Translations under genes and position numbers: made by a program | Shown here: one piece after another, positions 14,367 through 36,300 of the stretch | How the letters are laid out: every line of letters starts with the position of its first letter | Numbering within the stretch: the first letter of the stretch is position 1 | NCBI GenBank assembly: GCA_963170055.1 | Contig: CAUJGJ010000242.1 | Span: 2,456,977 to 2,520,976, forward strand | DNA length: 64,000 bases | Source: Halisarca cf. caerulea | Lineage: Eukaryota > Porifera > Demospongiae > Chondrillida > Halisarcidae | Direction: 5' to 3' | Notes under the pieces: generated by a model | The model's input: only the letters and a program-made list of their open reading frames with translations | What the model was told of the DNA's origin: nothing | Databases searched by the model: none

Positions 14367-14980
14367 GTATATACATGAGACTCAAATCCCTTCTAAATCA
14401 TATTGTATCATTATAACAACACATTTCAGAATTTGTAGCTGCAAGACTTCAGCACACAGACATAAGAGGATCTGTGGGACTGTTCTTTGGTGGCCTAGCA
14501 GCTGGTTTACTCATAGAAGTACTGCTACTGGGGACAGTGTGCGGACTGTACAAGAGGAGACAGTACAGAATGAAATCGCAAGCTGCTGACACGGCACCAA
14601 GATCTGCATCCAAGTGTTCAGAGTCAGATCCCCATAGCCCCAAGTAAATTACTTATACTCGCATGTTGCACACACAGAATATTACACATGGTATTGAGCT
14701 GTATAAAATATATGCTGTAATTGTGCACGTATATGCATGGATATTCCAATAGTAGAGTATTGTGTAAACACATACGTTCATATGCATAAAAGCTTAGCAA
14801 AACAGTCTGTGTCTGTGTGATCAGATATTTCAGTTTGAGTGTCAGATTAGGAGCAAGCATGTTAACTGTGAATCCCCTTCCGACAGAGTCGATGAAGAGA
14901 GAATATATGAAAATGCTGAGGAAATCCGCTACATGAGTTCAGTCCCCACTACAGGCCTTCCAGGAGTGAGGATCATCTGA
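2019..14980 (+). CDS. Gene A: 11-FN3 single-pass membrane receptor, 15 exons, 1166 aa
   Basis: Exons by splice sites: 2019-2064, 4026-4352, 7534-7812, 7909-8208, 8282-8584, 8667-8963, 9205-9489, 9741-9986, 10093-10353, 11245-11547, 11643-11828, 12068-12160, 13183-13449, 14430-14643, 14887-14980. They sum to 3501 nt with no internal stop. All introns are phase 1 except the last (phase 2). Layout: signal peptide about 1-25; FN3 domains at about 16-125, 125-218, 218-318, 318-419, 419-518, 518-613, 613-695 (short, divergent), 695-782, 782-883, 883-976 (split over two exons), 976-1065; membrane helix 1079-1105 followed by YKRRQYR; tail ending at 1166 with Tyr 1143 (YENA) and Tyr 1151. FN3 marks seen are the B-strand Trp (ITWGPP) and the tyrosine corner ([10 protein letters not shown]). 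Gene B matches it exon for exon. Weakest points are the exon 2 acceptor (AAAG at 4025) and the GTTTGC donor after 12160. It is probably an adhesion or recognition receptor; the ligand is unknown. Confidence 0.85.
2065..4025 (+). other. Gene A intron 1
   Basis: A 1961-nt phase 1 intron between the signal exon and the first FN3 exon. It contains repeat-like sequence (a GC-rich GGGGCTGCCGCCCC foldback near 2217 and imperfect inverted arms around 2330-2430) but no exon that I could support. Confidence 0.6.
4026..4352 (+). CDS. Gene A exon 2: Cys-containing first FN3 domain
   Basis: This 327-nt exon ends at a GTGAGA donor after TYSG. It contains [15 protein letters not shown] and SASC, so three cysteines, and the conserved closing stretch [18 protein letters not shown]. 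The matching exon in gene B (17858-18184) has the same length and the same three cysteines. The corresponding exons in C, D and E have only two. Confidence 0.82.
4854..5619. mobile_element. 700-bp family copy in gene A intron 2
   Basis: Starts CACAGGGCC, ends TACCCTGTG, and aligns along its length with 48647-49346 (for example AATTAGCGGCTGTTCTTGA and GGTCAAAATTTC). It abuts another repeat (4560-4853), so it may be nested in it. Confidence 0.65.
6566..7470 (+). repeat. Dispersed repeat, CGCAGGTAGGTTATGGCAG family
   Basis: Matches 63408-64000 in the same direction and 57085-57315 and 58125-58975 in reverse. Shared blocks include TTAGCCTCTCTA, CATGTGACCAAGG and CAGTTTATGTCA. No coding frame with a domain. 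Confidence 0.6.
12265..12911. mobile_element. TA-flanked inverted-repeat element (Tc1/mariner-type MITE)
   Basis: The left end CAGTGGTGCTTAGAAATA matches the reverse of the right end (CAGTGGTGATTAGAAATA), with TA on both sides (12263-12264, 12912-12913). The interior is richer in GC and CpG than the surrounding intron, with CCGCGGGC and GCCCGCGAGC blocks. No transposase. It sits between gene A exons 12 and 13 and is missing from the matching gene B intron. Confidence 0.75.
13559..13626. repeat. (CA)n microsatellite
   Basis: Pure CA tract in gene A, just after exon 13. Confidence 0.97.
13641..14160 (+). repeat. Intronic block shared by genes A and B (A copy)
   Basis: Matches 26640-27293 in the equivalent intron before the membrane exon, with blocks such as ATCAGTGAGGGAGAGACC and AAAGCACCACCTGCTGGCAA, and is followed in both by a CA tract. 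Duplicated with the gene, or an older insertion. Confidence 0.75.
14165..14354. repeat. (CA)n then (AT)n microsatellites
   Basis: CA tract 14165-14234 and AT tract 14277-14354, followed by GTAT repeats, 60 bases before the gene A membrane exon. Confidence 0.97.
14430..14643 (+). CDS. Gene A transmembrane exon
   Basis: It encodes a juxtamembrane stretch, then a helix beginning [19 protein letters not shown] and ending before YKRRQYR, a positive stop-transfer stretch. Glu 1094 lies in the middle of the helix. The exon ends in phase 2 at GTAAAT, where reading through gives AAG-TAA, an immediate stop. Confidence 0.85.
14887..14980 (+). CDS. Gene A cytoplasmic tail exon with YEN motif
   Basis: The acceptor CGACAG precedes this 94-nt exon. 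It encodes [18 protein letters not shown] and a Pro/Gly-rich end, stopping at TGA 14978-14980. Y-E-N fits the pTyr-x-Asn pattern bound by Grb2-type SH2 domains (family knowledge; binding is inference). Gene B has the same exon at 28010-28103. Confidence 0.8.
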
Positions 14981-16026
14981 TGTCTTAAGCACCCAGAACA
15001 TCACAGTTATGTGTACTGTATACAGACATGGAGTGAACTTGCAATATTTAGCAACAGCAATAGTACTCATGATTTAGTACATTTCATGGAAATTACATCA
15101 GTAATACTGCATGGACTAGTATAGGGAGATTTATTCTCATTCCTGTGCTTTGTATTCCATACTATATAGCACACATATAATTATATTATATCATAATTTC
15201 AAGCCTTAAGGACAGATATGTTGTATCCGAATTCTCTGTTCAAGTCCTTGATTGTTGGCAGGGGGGTGCACGGAAAAACATGTCAAGTGCTTCACAGTTG
15301 GGATAGTACACCCCATCTTCACTGCTTATCTTCATTGCTTAACTTCATTGTTGTGACCTACTGAGCCACCGGCACACCCACACACCCACACACACCCCAC
15401 CATTTCTCAAATTAAAGTGTAACTCAACAAAATGGACTTTGGTGACAAAATACTAGAGAGTTAAACAAACAACAGAATATGGTGAATAATAAGAGTTGCG
15501 CCGTGTACAGATTTAGAGAGACATGAAGGGAACAATAACCACAGATTTGAAGGTTTTAACATATCATGTTTAGTCGGATTGACTCTTAGCACCTCCCATC
15601 AGTTCTCTAATAGCGTTACGCGCAGAGGCTGGCTGGAGGATGTCCATTTAGGATGCATTTGGGTTTAGGGGGAGAGGTTACAGCGTTCGCTGCCACTCAA
15701 ACCACCAAGAATAATTACAGACGCTATGGTCAAGCAGAGCTTGCTGAAGTTAGGCTACTTGACACTCTATATAGTGACGTTATAGGGCTTTGTAACAAAG
15801 AAATATGGTCATTCTCAAAAAATAGACTATAACATTATTTGTCAATAGTACAAGAGTAGTTTCCCTTGTTCTTAAAAACTGACGAAAATTACAGAATACG
15901 GTAGAGTAAATAGGTGTTCATCCTTAGGTCTATGGTAAATACGTATATATATCAAGCCTGGGAGTTCATTGTATGCAGAGGTCCATTATAAAACAGTATG
16001 ACTGTACATATAGCATAAGATACTTT
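14981..16026. other. A-B spacer, no gene seen
   Basis: Contains the 3' flank of gene A and AT-rich sequence. No reading frame with a domain and no RNA gene was recognised. A clear AATAAA close to the gene A stop is not present. Confidence 0.5.
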
Positions 16027-16246
16027 CACACATGTTATCAAGCCCATGCTGTAATGGTCCATTTGCTGGAAGCCACACAAGACAAACACTTATTCTGAAA
16101 ACAGAACAAATAAGTGCCAACCCCTCTGGATTGGTCCACAACTCGTTGTGATAGTTGTACACAAAAGACTGCCTGTGACAAATTTGGCAATGCTGTGTTA
16201 CACTGACTAACACTGCTTCTGAATGTGAAACAATTCTTCAGCAAGG
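16027..16246 (+). promoter_or_regulatory. Conserved 5' flank of gene B
   Basis: It matches the gene A flank at 1815-2018 in several blocks, up to the bases just before the ATG. Likely promoter and 5' UTR. No core element is assigned. Confidence 0.45.
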
Positions 16247-28103
<11,857 letters not shown>

Positions 28104-28894
28104 TGCTCCACATGCACTCAAAGCACCACTTTATGTGTGGCTACAGACATTGTGTGGACCTGCAATATAATAGCATTATATATGGCCATAATACACAAGA
28201 TTTAGTACATTTCATGCTTATCATTTCAGTATTACTGTGTGGACCGCTATAGGGAGAATTATTTCTCATTTCTGTGTTTTGTACTCCATAATTATACAGC
28301 CATAAAATATATTGTTTGAAGCCTAAAGAGCAGTCTTTGCAGGTCAAGTATAATATTCAAATTGTGTGTGTGGAATGCTGCTTGAGTCACTATACCCAAC
28401 AGAGCTAAGGATAAACACATCAAAAAAATTGCATCCAGTTGCAAAAAACTTTCAAATCTGCTGTGCATACATAAATTTGCTGCTATGTGCACATGGATAT
28501 CAACACCTATCGCCTTCACAGTGTTAAGCCCCTCTGGAAATAGTCACACAAATAATTTGAGTAGTATATATATCATAACTTAAGAATTGACAACTCATCT
28601 ACACATGCTTATGCAAATTAAATGGTGTATATATGGTTTACACACTGCAGTACACTCGATGGAGACAGGTTCACATACAAATATATTACACATATCACAT
28701 AAATCATGCAAGATAAATAAATCTCTAAGATAATCCAGAAAGTTTGAAGACATTACAGCTATAGACATGCAATACTACCGTTATTAAAATTTATTGGTAG
28801 GTATAAGGAGTTCTACCATACTCCCGTATGTAGGATAGATGCAGAAAAACATGGCCACCATACATTATTTACTTATCTTGTGACTATGTGAGAT

Positions 28895-29027
<133 letters not shown>

Positions 29028-29589
29028 CAGGCCCGTAGGAAGCTCTCAAAAAGTGGTACGGCGAACACACGCCATGAAAATTTTGTGTATACAACAGGAA
29101 GTTGGCTCTTATATGAATATGAAAGCTAATGCTGAACACACTGCATACTATTATGCAGCAGCCAATATTGAAGTTTGCAAAAAGACTATGACATTGTTCA
29201 CTACCACTAACAAATTATGTTCATTACAGCAAGCAGTCGAATCTATTATACTGTCTGCCCTATTTGAAGGCTATTTCACATCCCACATAGTACAATAATA
29301 TTCATAGTTTAGACAAAATTGTAAAAACTGTGAAGAAAAAATGGCGTTCGGCGGCAGCAGGCAAGAACCAGTTGAATTTTAAAGTATTTTCCGACTTTCT
29401 CCCTCTATTTCGATTATGTATACTTTTTAAAACTATTAATATGAAGGTCTAATTTGGTAAGAATTGTTCTTGGCTATCTTAAGCTCTTCTGAGGGAGTTG
29501 TGCTTGATTTTATATGAATATTTTTTAAGTCTTGCCTGAAAACTGGCACGGCTGAAGCCGTGCCAGCCGTGCCAGTTCCTACGGCCTTG
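29028..29589. mobile_element. Inverted-repeat element, possibly hAT-like, non-autonomous
   Basis: The left end CAGGCCCGTAGGAAG and the right end, read in reverse, CAAGGCCGTAGGAAC form imperfect terminal inverted repeats. It is inserted at the edge of a (TA)n tract, which hides any target duplication. No transposase is visible. The hAT label rests only on the CA-G end pattern. Confidence 0.45.
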
Positions 29590-30285
29590 CGTATATATAT
29601 ATATACAAGAATTTGCCCCTCTAAGCCACTGGTGCACATATGATCATTGCATGCTTTTGCGTGGTAAACAAGAAGTGTGCATCAATGAAATAAGACATCC
29701 AATTGAATCCAGCTGAATTATACGTATATTAGCGAATGTATTATAATTGGATCATGCCATATAGGTATATAACCAGTCTCTTGTAGACACACTGAGATGC
29801 AAACAAACAGTACTATTCATCCAACAACATAAGATGCATAATTATATAGTCTTCACAGCATGAATGAACTTGACCATTGTGCAGTCTGAGCTCTGAAAGC
29901 AAGCAAATTAAATAATAGCACACACAGTCCCAGTTGAATACTAACTACTGAATCGACTCACTGGTAAGTTAGCCATAACAAACTTCAGTTGCAAGGGATA
30001 ATGTAGTACGTGTTAAGTGAAACAGCTATAACACTTCACACAAGAATGCAATCACTATTGTTCCACCATACACAATGAGTCCAAACTGAGTGTAAACAAT
30101 CATAATACAAAGCACTAAGACTATTCATGCTTGTGTATTCTCTATGATATGCTAAATATAAGGTGAGCATTGGGTTTGCACGAGCATATGTACGTATGTA
30201 TATATCAGCATAATAAAACTTTGCACTACATTTTCAGTGTTTGTATAAATCCAGCAGTATACACCATTTTGGCAAACGACTAAAA

Positions 30286-30340
30286 ATGTTGACCAAAGTC
30301 GGCTTCCATCACATCTTGTTCGTGCTGACTGTTGTTACAA
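30286..30340 (+). CDS. Gene C exon 1: signal peptide
   Basis: ATG at 30286 starts MLTKVGFHHILFVLTVVT, a classic hydrophobic signal core, and ends in phase 1 at GTAAGT. It is 55 nt long, so too short to stand out as a reading frame. Joined to 31011 it reads into NQQAKG and the Ig domain. Confidence 0.82.
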
Positions 30341-33300
30341 GTAAGTAAGGGACTGCAGTTCCACAATGATAACTTTACATGTCCAGTGAAGGTCCTGGGA
30401 GTTACAAAGTACATGGAATTTTAATTCTTTAGTGGTTTGCTTCGTAGATCATGCAAATATCACAATACAATCATGTTGCATTAGCAATGAAAATACCAGG
30501 ACTGCTTCATGGTCTCCTTTAGTTTGTTTTGCTGCATATCATGTGTGCTTGTGATAAAACACTCATTCCCTAACTCAGCATTATTTACACTATACGAGAG
30601 GTTGAGCACAGTGTATGTAAAGTAGTAAGCTGATAGGTATGTTGAAAATTTAGTAAATACATTTTTCATTTTAGCAACATTGAATACATTATAATAATGT
30701 AACTGTATTGTGGTACAAAACAATGTTGAAGATTTTTTGTGAGTTTTTGATGTTTCTGAGGGAGAATATGACCACAAAGACATTCCTTTACTATCAGAAA
30801 TGGGTCGCAGCATTTAGAGGATAAAGGGCGTTACCACGAGGCTTATAATGTAGAGCAAGGACATACGAAGATACTTTGATAAGTCGTAGCAAGCTTATTA
30901 CATAACATTTTACATAGTGGTGAACCTCTATTATTATACCATATCCCACAATGATTAAGTCTGAATGTTTAATTAAATACTTAATTCCATTCACTCCATA
31001 TGTACTAAAGACCAACAAGCCAAGGGTGCCATCTTTTTCAATCGATCAAATGTCACCAACCAAACATTGCAAATACCAATAAAAAGCAGTGTTTTGCTTA
31101 GGTGTGGAATCCACATTTATCATTACAAAAATTCTGCTTACTGGTACAGGAATGGACCATATGGAGAAAGTATTATATCATACAGATCTTCTAACAACAT
31201 GTACCAGGGAAAACATAAACGAACCTACACTACCTCGTATACTCATCTTGTTATCAAGTCTTTCCAGTACAATAATACTGGGTTATATACTTGCTACGAT
31301 CGATATAACAGATCATTTGGAGCAGTGACATTAGGTAAGAGTGCAGCATATTTTGGACAGAACTGCACATGGTTCAATTGCTGTGGCAAATATACATGCA
31401 TAAATACGTACATACATACATGCATACATACATACTATAAAATCTGTTTTTTTATGGAAATTCACATATTTGTGAAATACACAATACATATTTCGTACCT
31501 ATTCATGCAGAGATAAAGCATCCATCCTCCAAGGTCCAATATGTTACTCTTATTAGAACTGTACAAGGTTCATCTCCAGCTTTAAGAGTGTCATGGAGTG
31601 CAGTCAATGGAAGTGGTATCACCTACACTGTATGTTACAGTACAACTAGTGGAATACAGTCTGATCCTCCATCTAAAGCTAACTGTGATACTAGTGGAAT
31701 CACTGGGACATCTACCACACTGGGTCCACTTAGTAGAGGAACAACCTACTACATCTGGGTGGCAGCTGTGTCATCAGGTGGACAAGGACCATACAGTGAC
31801 AGGAGACAGAGCATCACACACAATGGTATAGTTCATGAAAGTATACTGATTCATGCATGATTTCAGAAATAATAATTGAAAGCTCAATTTCAAGCTTCAC
31901 TTAATAATTATGTGTAAAGCAGTAATATGTTGCTGTAAATCACTGATATGATATACATAATATGTTGTATTTAATCATAATATACCTAGCATCATCTTAT
32001 AAGAAAAATATACATACTTTTATATGTTATACTAATATCCCGGTACAAGCAGATATCCAGCTTATTGCAGACCAAGGCGAAGCTGAGGTCACAGGCAATG
32101 ACCTGGATATCATGGGAGTGAACCAGGATATAACTAACTTCTATCCCATGCAAATTGATTTTCAATTAATAGAAATATTGATTTCATCAACCCCTTATAT
32201 ATTGATGAAAGACCACTTGAGTGGTTCTTAAAATAACATTGGTTTTAGACGGCGACTATCAAAATTTATCGCAACGATTTGAAATTTATATCAATAGACA
32301 GCCCACCACAAGTATATATACTCTTCAAGCCTAGTTTCATTCTAATACGACCTCTAGGGATTAGTATAAAAGGCTCCAAGGTTTTTATTAAAACGCAAAT
32401 GTACGCCAACACAGGGTGTTTATAACCGTCTGTTGCTTGTTCCGATCGTGGGCGGTGCTTGTTTTCTACGTCATCAATTAGCAGCTGTTTTTAATGCGTC
32501 ATTTGGCATCTGTCGGATGACGTACGAAATTTCACGTATCAATAGAATGGGGAAAGAAGGCGACTTTTGTGACGTTTTGCCTACGTATCCGTGAAACGTC
32601 ACGAAAATGGCAGTTTTGTTGAGGGCGAAGATGAAGTCGCTTGGTTAGACCTCAGATGCATTCGAATCTCACCAAATCCAACTTCAATGGAATCTTAAGA
32701 TGTTTCAGTTTGCGAAAATCGTTCCGGGCATGGTGCTACAATCATGCAGTTTTTCGCAATTGGATCATTTATGCTAAATTTTGGCCGTTTGAAGGGTGAA
32801 AAAACAGGTTTTTTGGTTATAACTTTCATACAGAAGATTATAACCTATAGCCCGGAACGATTTTCAGATAGCTCACCACTTGTTCTGTCTTTTCGTGCTG
32901 TTTAATGGTGTTTTAACAAGAAAGAAAACTAAATATAGGGGTTTAGGCAAGGCATGCAATGCGTGAGAATGCAAACTGGTTAACAATGTTATCTAAACAG
33001 AAAGTAGAAGCACACCAGTAATCTTTCTGATCCAATTGCATGCCATCCTGGTAAATGTTCCCTCACAGACAACGTTACAAACTTAAAACAAACTGAAAAT
33101 GTCGACAAAGAAGACACAGACGAAGTTTTCACATCAACCGCTCAGATTTTGCAGTGATACCTCTTGTACTCCCTCTATGTGCTTGAGGGGTACTAGAAAA
33201 ACCTGTCCCTCATCTAAAAAGGTGCATTTTCTAGTGCACCTAACAAACAGTAGACATTTTATTTTTGCACAAAATAACCAGTATACTAGCGTTTTACTGT

Positions 33301-36300
33301 GAACAAGTGCGTTAGATACCCAATTTCTACTGCTCTTTTATACAGTAAGGACGCTTGCTATGGGTATCAGATTTGCATGGTATCATACTGATACAATTTT
33401 TTTTCCATCGCGCAATGTTCGCGCTTCACGGGTCTTAAGGGGTGAGGCCTTGTAGAGCCAATAAAGTGGCTATTGGGCCTTAAAAGGTTAACATTACACA
33501 GGGGCATTATAGTTGGTCTCAGGGAATGGGGATTTTAGGTGACAAAGTTCAGAAATCTCAAGAATTTGTCACTTTTCTGCCTACGTCACTTTTGTTCATC
33601 TGTAAACGTGGTAATGCGTCATTACATAGCGCTCAGTAGAAATACGTATATTTTGCTAACCAAAAAATAAAAACACAACTTTTTCCTTGTGAAAATGCAA
33701 GAAATTCAAGTTACATAAATAGAAGAAAGCTTCGCAGATGCGAGATTCGTAAAAAGTCACAATATACGAGAATGTTGTACTTGCGAACAAACTTTAAGCT
33801 TATTCTAAAGAATTATCAACACTGAAGTAACACGTGCGGCACATTTTGGGAAGATTCGGAAGGTACACAAAAGCAATAAACTAACTTAAAGGCCTGGGGC
33901 TTTCAAAACAAAAACGATCGAGGTTTAACTCACTGATTCGTTTTACGAATCCATTGAAAATCAATCAGAACTGAAGCTTTATAAACAGATTTCCTTCGCT
34001 GAGAAAATTATAACCATCCAATAGAAGTTAGAATGGCATCCGATCAAATGTTGGAGGATTTTCAGAAGGACTCCATGCAGCGCGAGAGCCAAAAGCAAGT
34101 ATACAGATGACGTAGTTGCTCATAGTTACTGACGTCACCATTAAATGGCCGCTTTGAAGCCTCGCTCGTAAAGACCGTGTGATCCGGACGTGTAGATGAT
34201 ACTTATATCATTGAAAGAAGATATCAAATGTTTCCAAGTACTATTGTGTACATTCATAGCGTGAGCGGAGAAGATATAACCAGGTACGCCGATTATATAA
34301 CCATTTGAAAGCCTAATTTTCACATTATTATAGCCAATAAACTACATTTTTCCTTATAATTATCTCATTTCGAGTTATAATGTTTCCGCTCACGAATAAC
34401 TTATTAAGTAAACTCCACTCTTTCATTTGATATCAATCTTGTGGCTCTTAGAGACCATCTACACGTCCGGACTTTGCCATTTGCTGCAAAAAGTGTACCT
34501 TTTTCAAAGCAAAATTTTCCTTTTTGAAACATAAAGTATATGCTTAAACTGTACACCAATATTTCGATAAATAACAATAAAACACACAGCGATTTTAAAA
34601 AGTAAGAAAATGTCTTGTCTTGAGCTAAAAATGCGCTAATATTTTAGCCACTTCAAAACGGCAGCCATTTTGCGTGACACAGTAGGAGCCTGTGTAATAC
34701 AACTATTGAGCATTACAACAGTTCACTCAACTTTGTTGCTACAACTTCGTAAAGCCGAAAAACGACCATAGATTCAGACCCTAAAAATAGGTTTAGTGCA
34801 AAACCCGGTCACGTAAACCATCGTTTAGAGCAGCCATGCTATATAAGAACCTTCCAACAACAATATCTAAATTTTTGCCGTGGTATACAGTACACATCAT
34901 AAAAAACATGACGGTAAACAGTAACCAAAATCCAGACAATCGTACCGTTAAGGCGTTAACCACTATCCGGTACTTTTTTTCGGAAAGCCGTCAACATATA
35001 TAACGGCGCGCTAATATTCATAACTTCCTACCGCGATATTTTAATAAGGCGCTAAGCTGCCCGATCGAGGTGAAACATCGCGGATTTCGTTGAGAGTCGT
35101 AGAAAGTTGTTGCGCTTTTTATTCAGTGATTCAGTGGACTATGGACAAAGTTTTACTCAAGTATGAGGATAATGGATCGTCGAGGTATGACGGGAAAGAG
35201 TATTTTGAGCTGGTTTCCAAAGTTGTCCACACGGTCTGCTTGGGTACTCGAAGCCCTTCCGCTGCAAGAACATGGACCACATTTCCATAGGAAACCCTTC
35301 TCTCAAAGTACAGTTGAACAATTCACTGCTTACAGTACCCTTCTCTCAAAGTACAGTTGAACAATTCGCTGCTCACAGTAAGCTGTCAAAACCGTCTTGC
35401 GACTTATCGTCTATTGATCTATAATAGATACTCGACCTGTTTAAAAGGCAACGGGCGCTAAATTATAGCGAAAAACCGTTAACTTCCGATAACCCCTATC
35501 GTTTAGCGTTTAACCGTTAACGCTTGATAGTTAGCACTTTTCTTGCAACAGTTAACTGTTTTTAGATACCGTCACGTTTTTTATGATGTGTACCGTAGAA
35601 GTTACCATTCGTCTTCATTCCTCAGATGTCCAACGAAATGCTATTTTTCATCCAAAGTAAAACCACGAATTTGGGGACATGTCGGGAATGGAGCATGCTA
35701 TCAAAATCTTCCACGGTGAATCTTTTTTAGAGCCTTTGTTCTGATCTTGTAGAAGCTTCAGAGCATCAAATGAGGGCTTAACATATAGGTAGAGGCATGA
35801 ACGTTTCGAGAATTATCATTTTAAAAGATATGGCTTATTTCGTGTGGTTTTCCTGACCCCTACTGAAAAGTGAAATGCTTTGGGCACAAGATGGTGGAAT
35901 GCTTCTAAGACTATTTAATCACATAAATCGCTATAGCGAAACATTAGTAACTTTTCCATGCGGAGGCATTGACAATTCCGTCCCAAAGCCGAGATCTGTA
36001 ATAATGACCCTCAAACAGCAAAATTCAAGCTGTTGTAACTTGCGATAGGAGTAAAGGTTCTTTTGCCTCCGCAAGGAAAAGTTGCATATTACAAATGGCT
36101 CCACGTTGGCACCCATAAACCGTCTCCAACTTCTTCCTTCACGTTGCGCTCAACCAAAAACCAGAAATGCAAAGGACATCCACATAGGCCACAGGCCAGC
36201 ATGTGACAGAGTTAAACGTGACGCCAGAAAACATCACTAAATGTGGATTCAGTATTTGTATACATCCGAATATCAGCCTGAATCACGAGATAAATGCGTG

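Noticed and set aside
35090..35360. Two overlapping short frames inside the nested element at 34885-35592
   Set aside because: No similarity recognised; overlapping frames over a tandem duplication look like chance.
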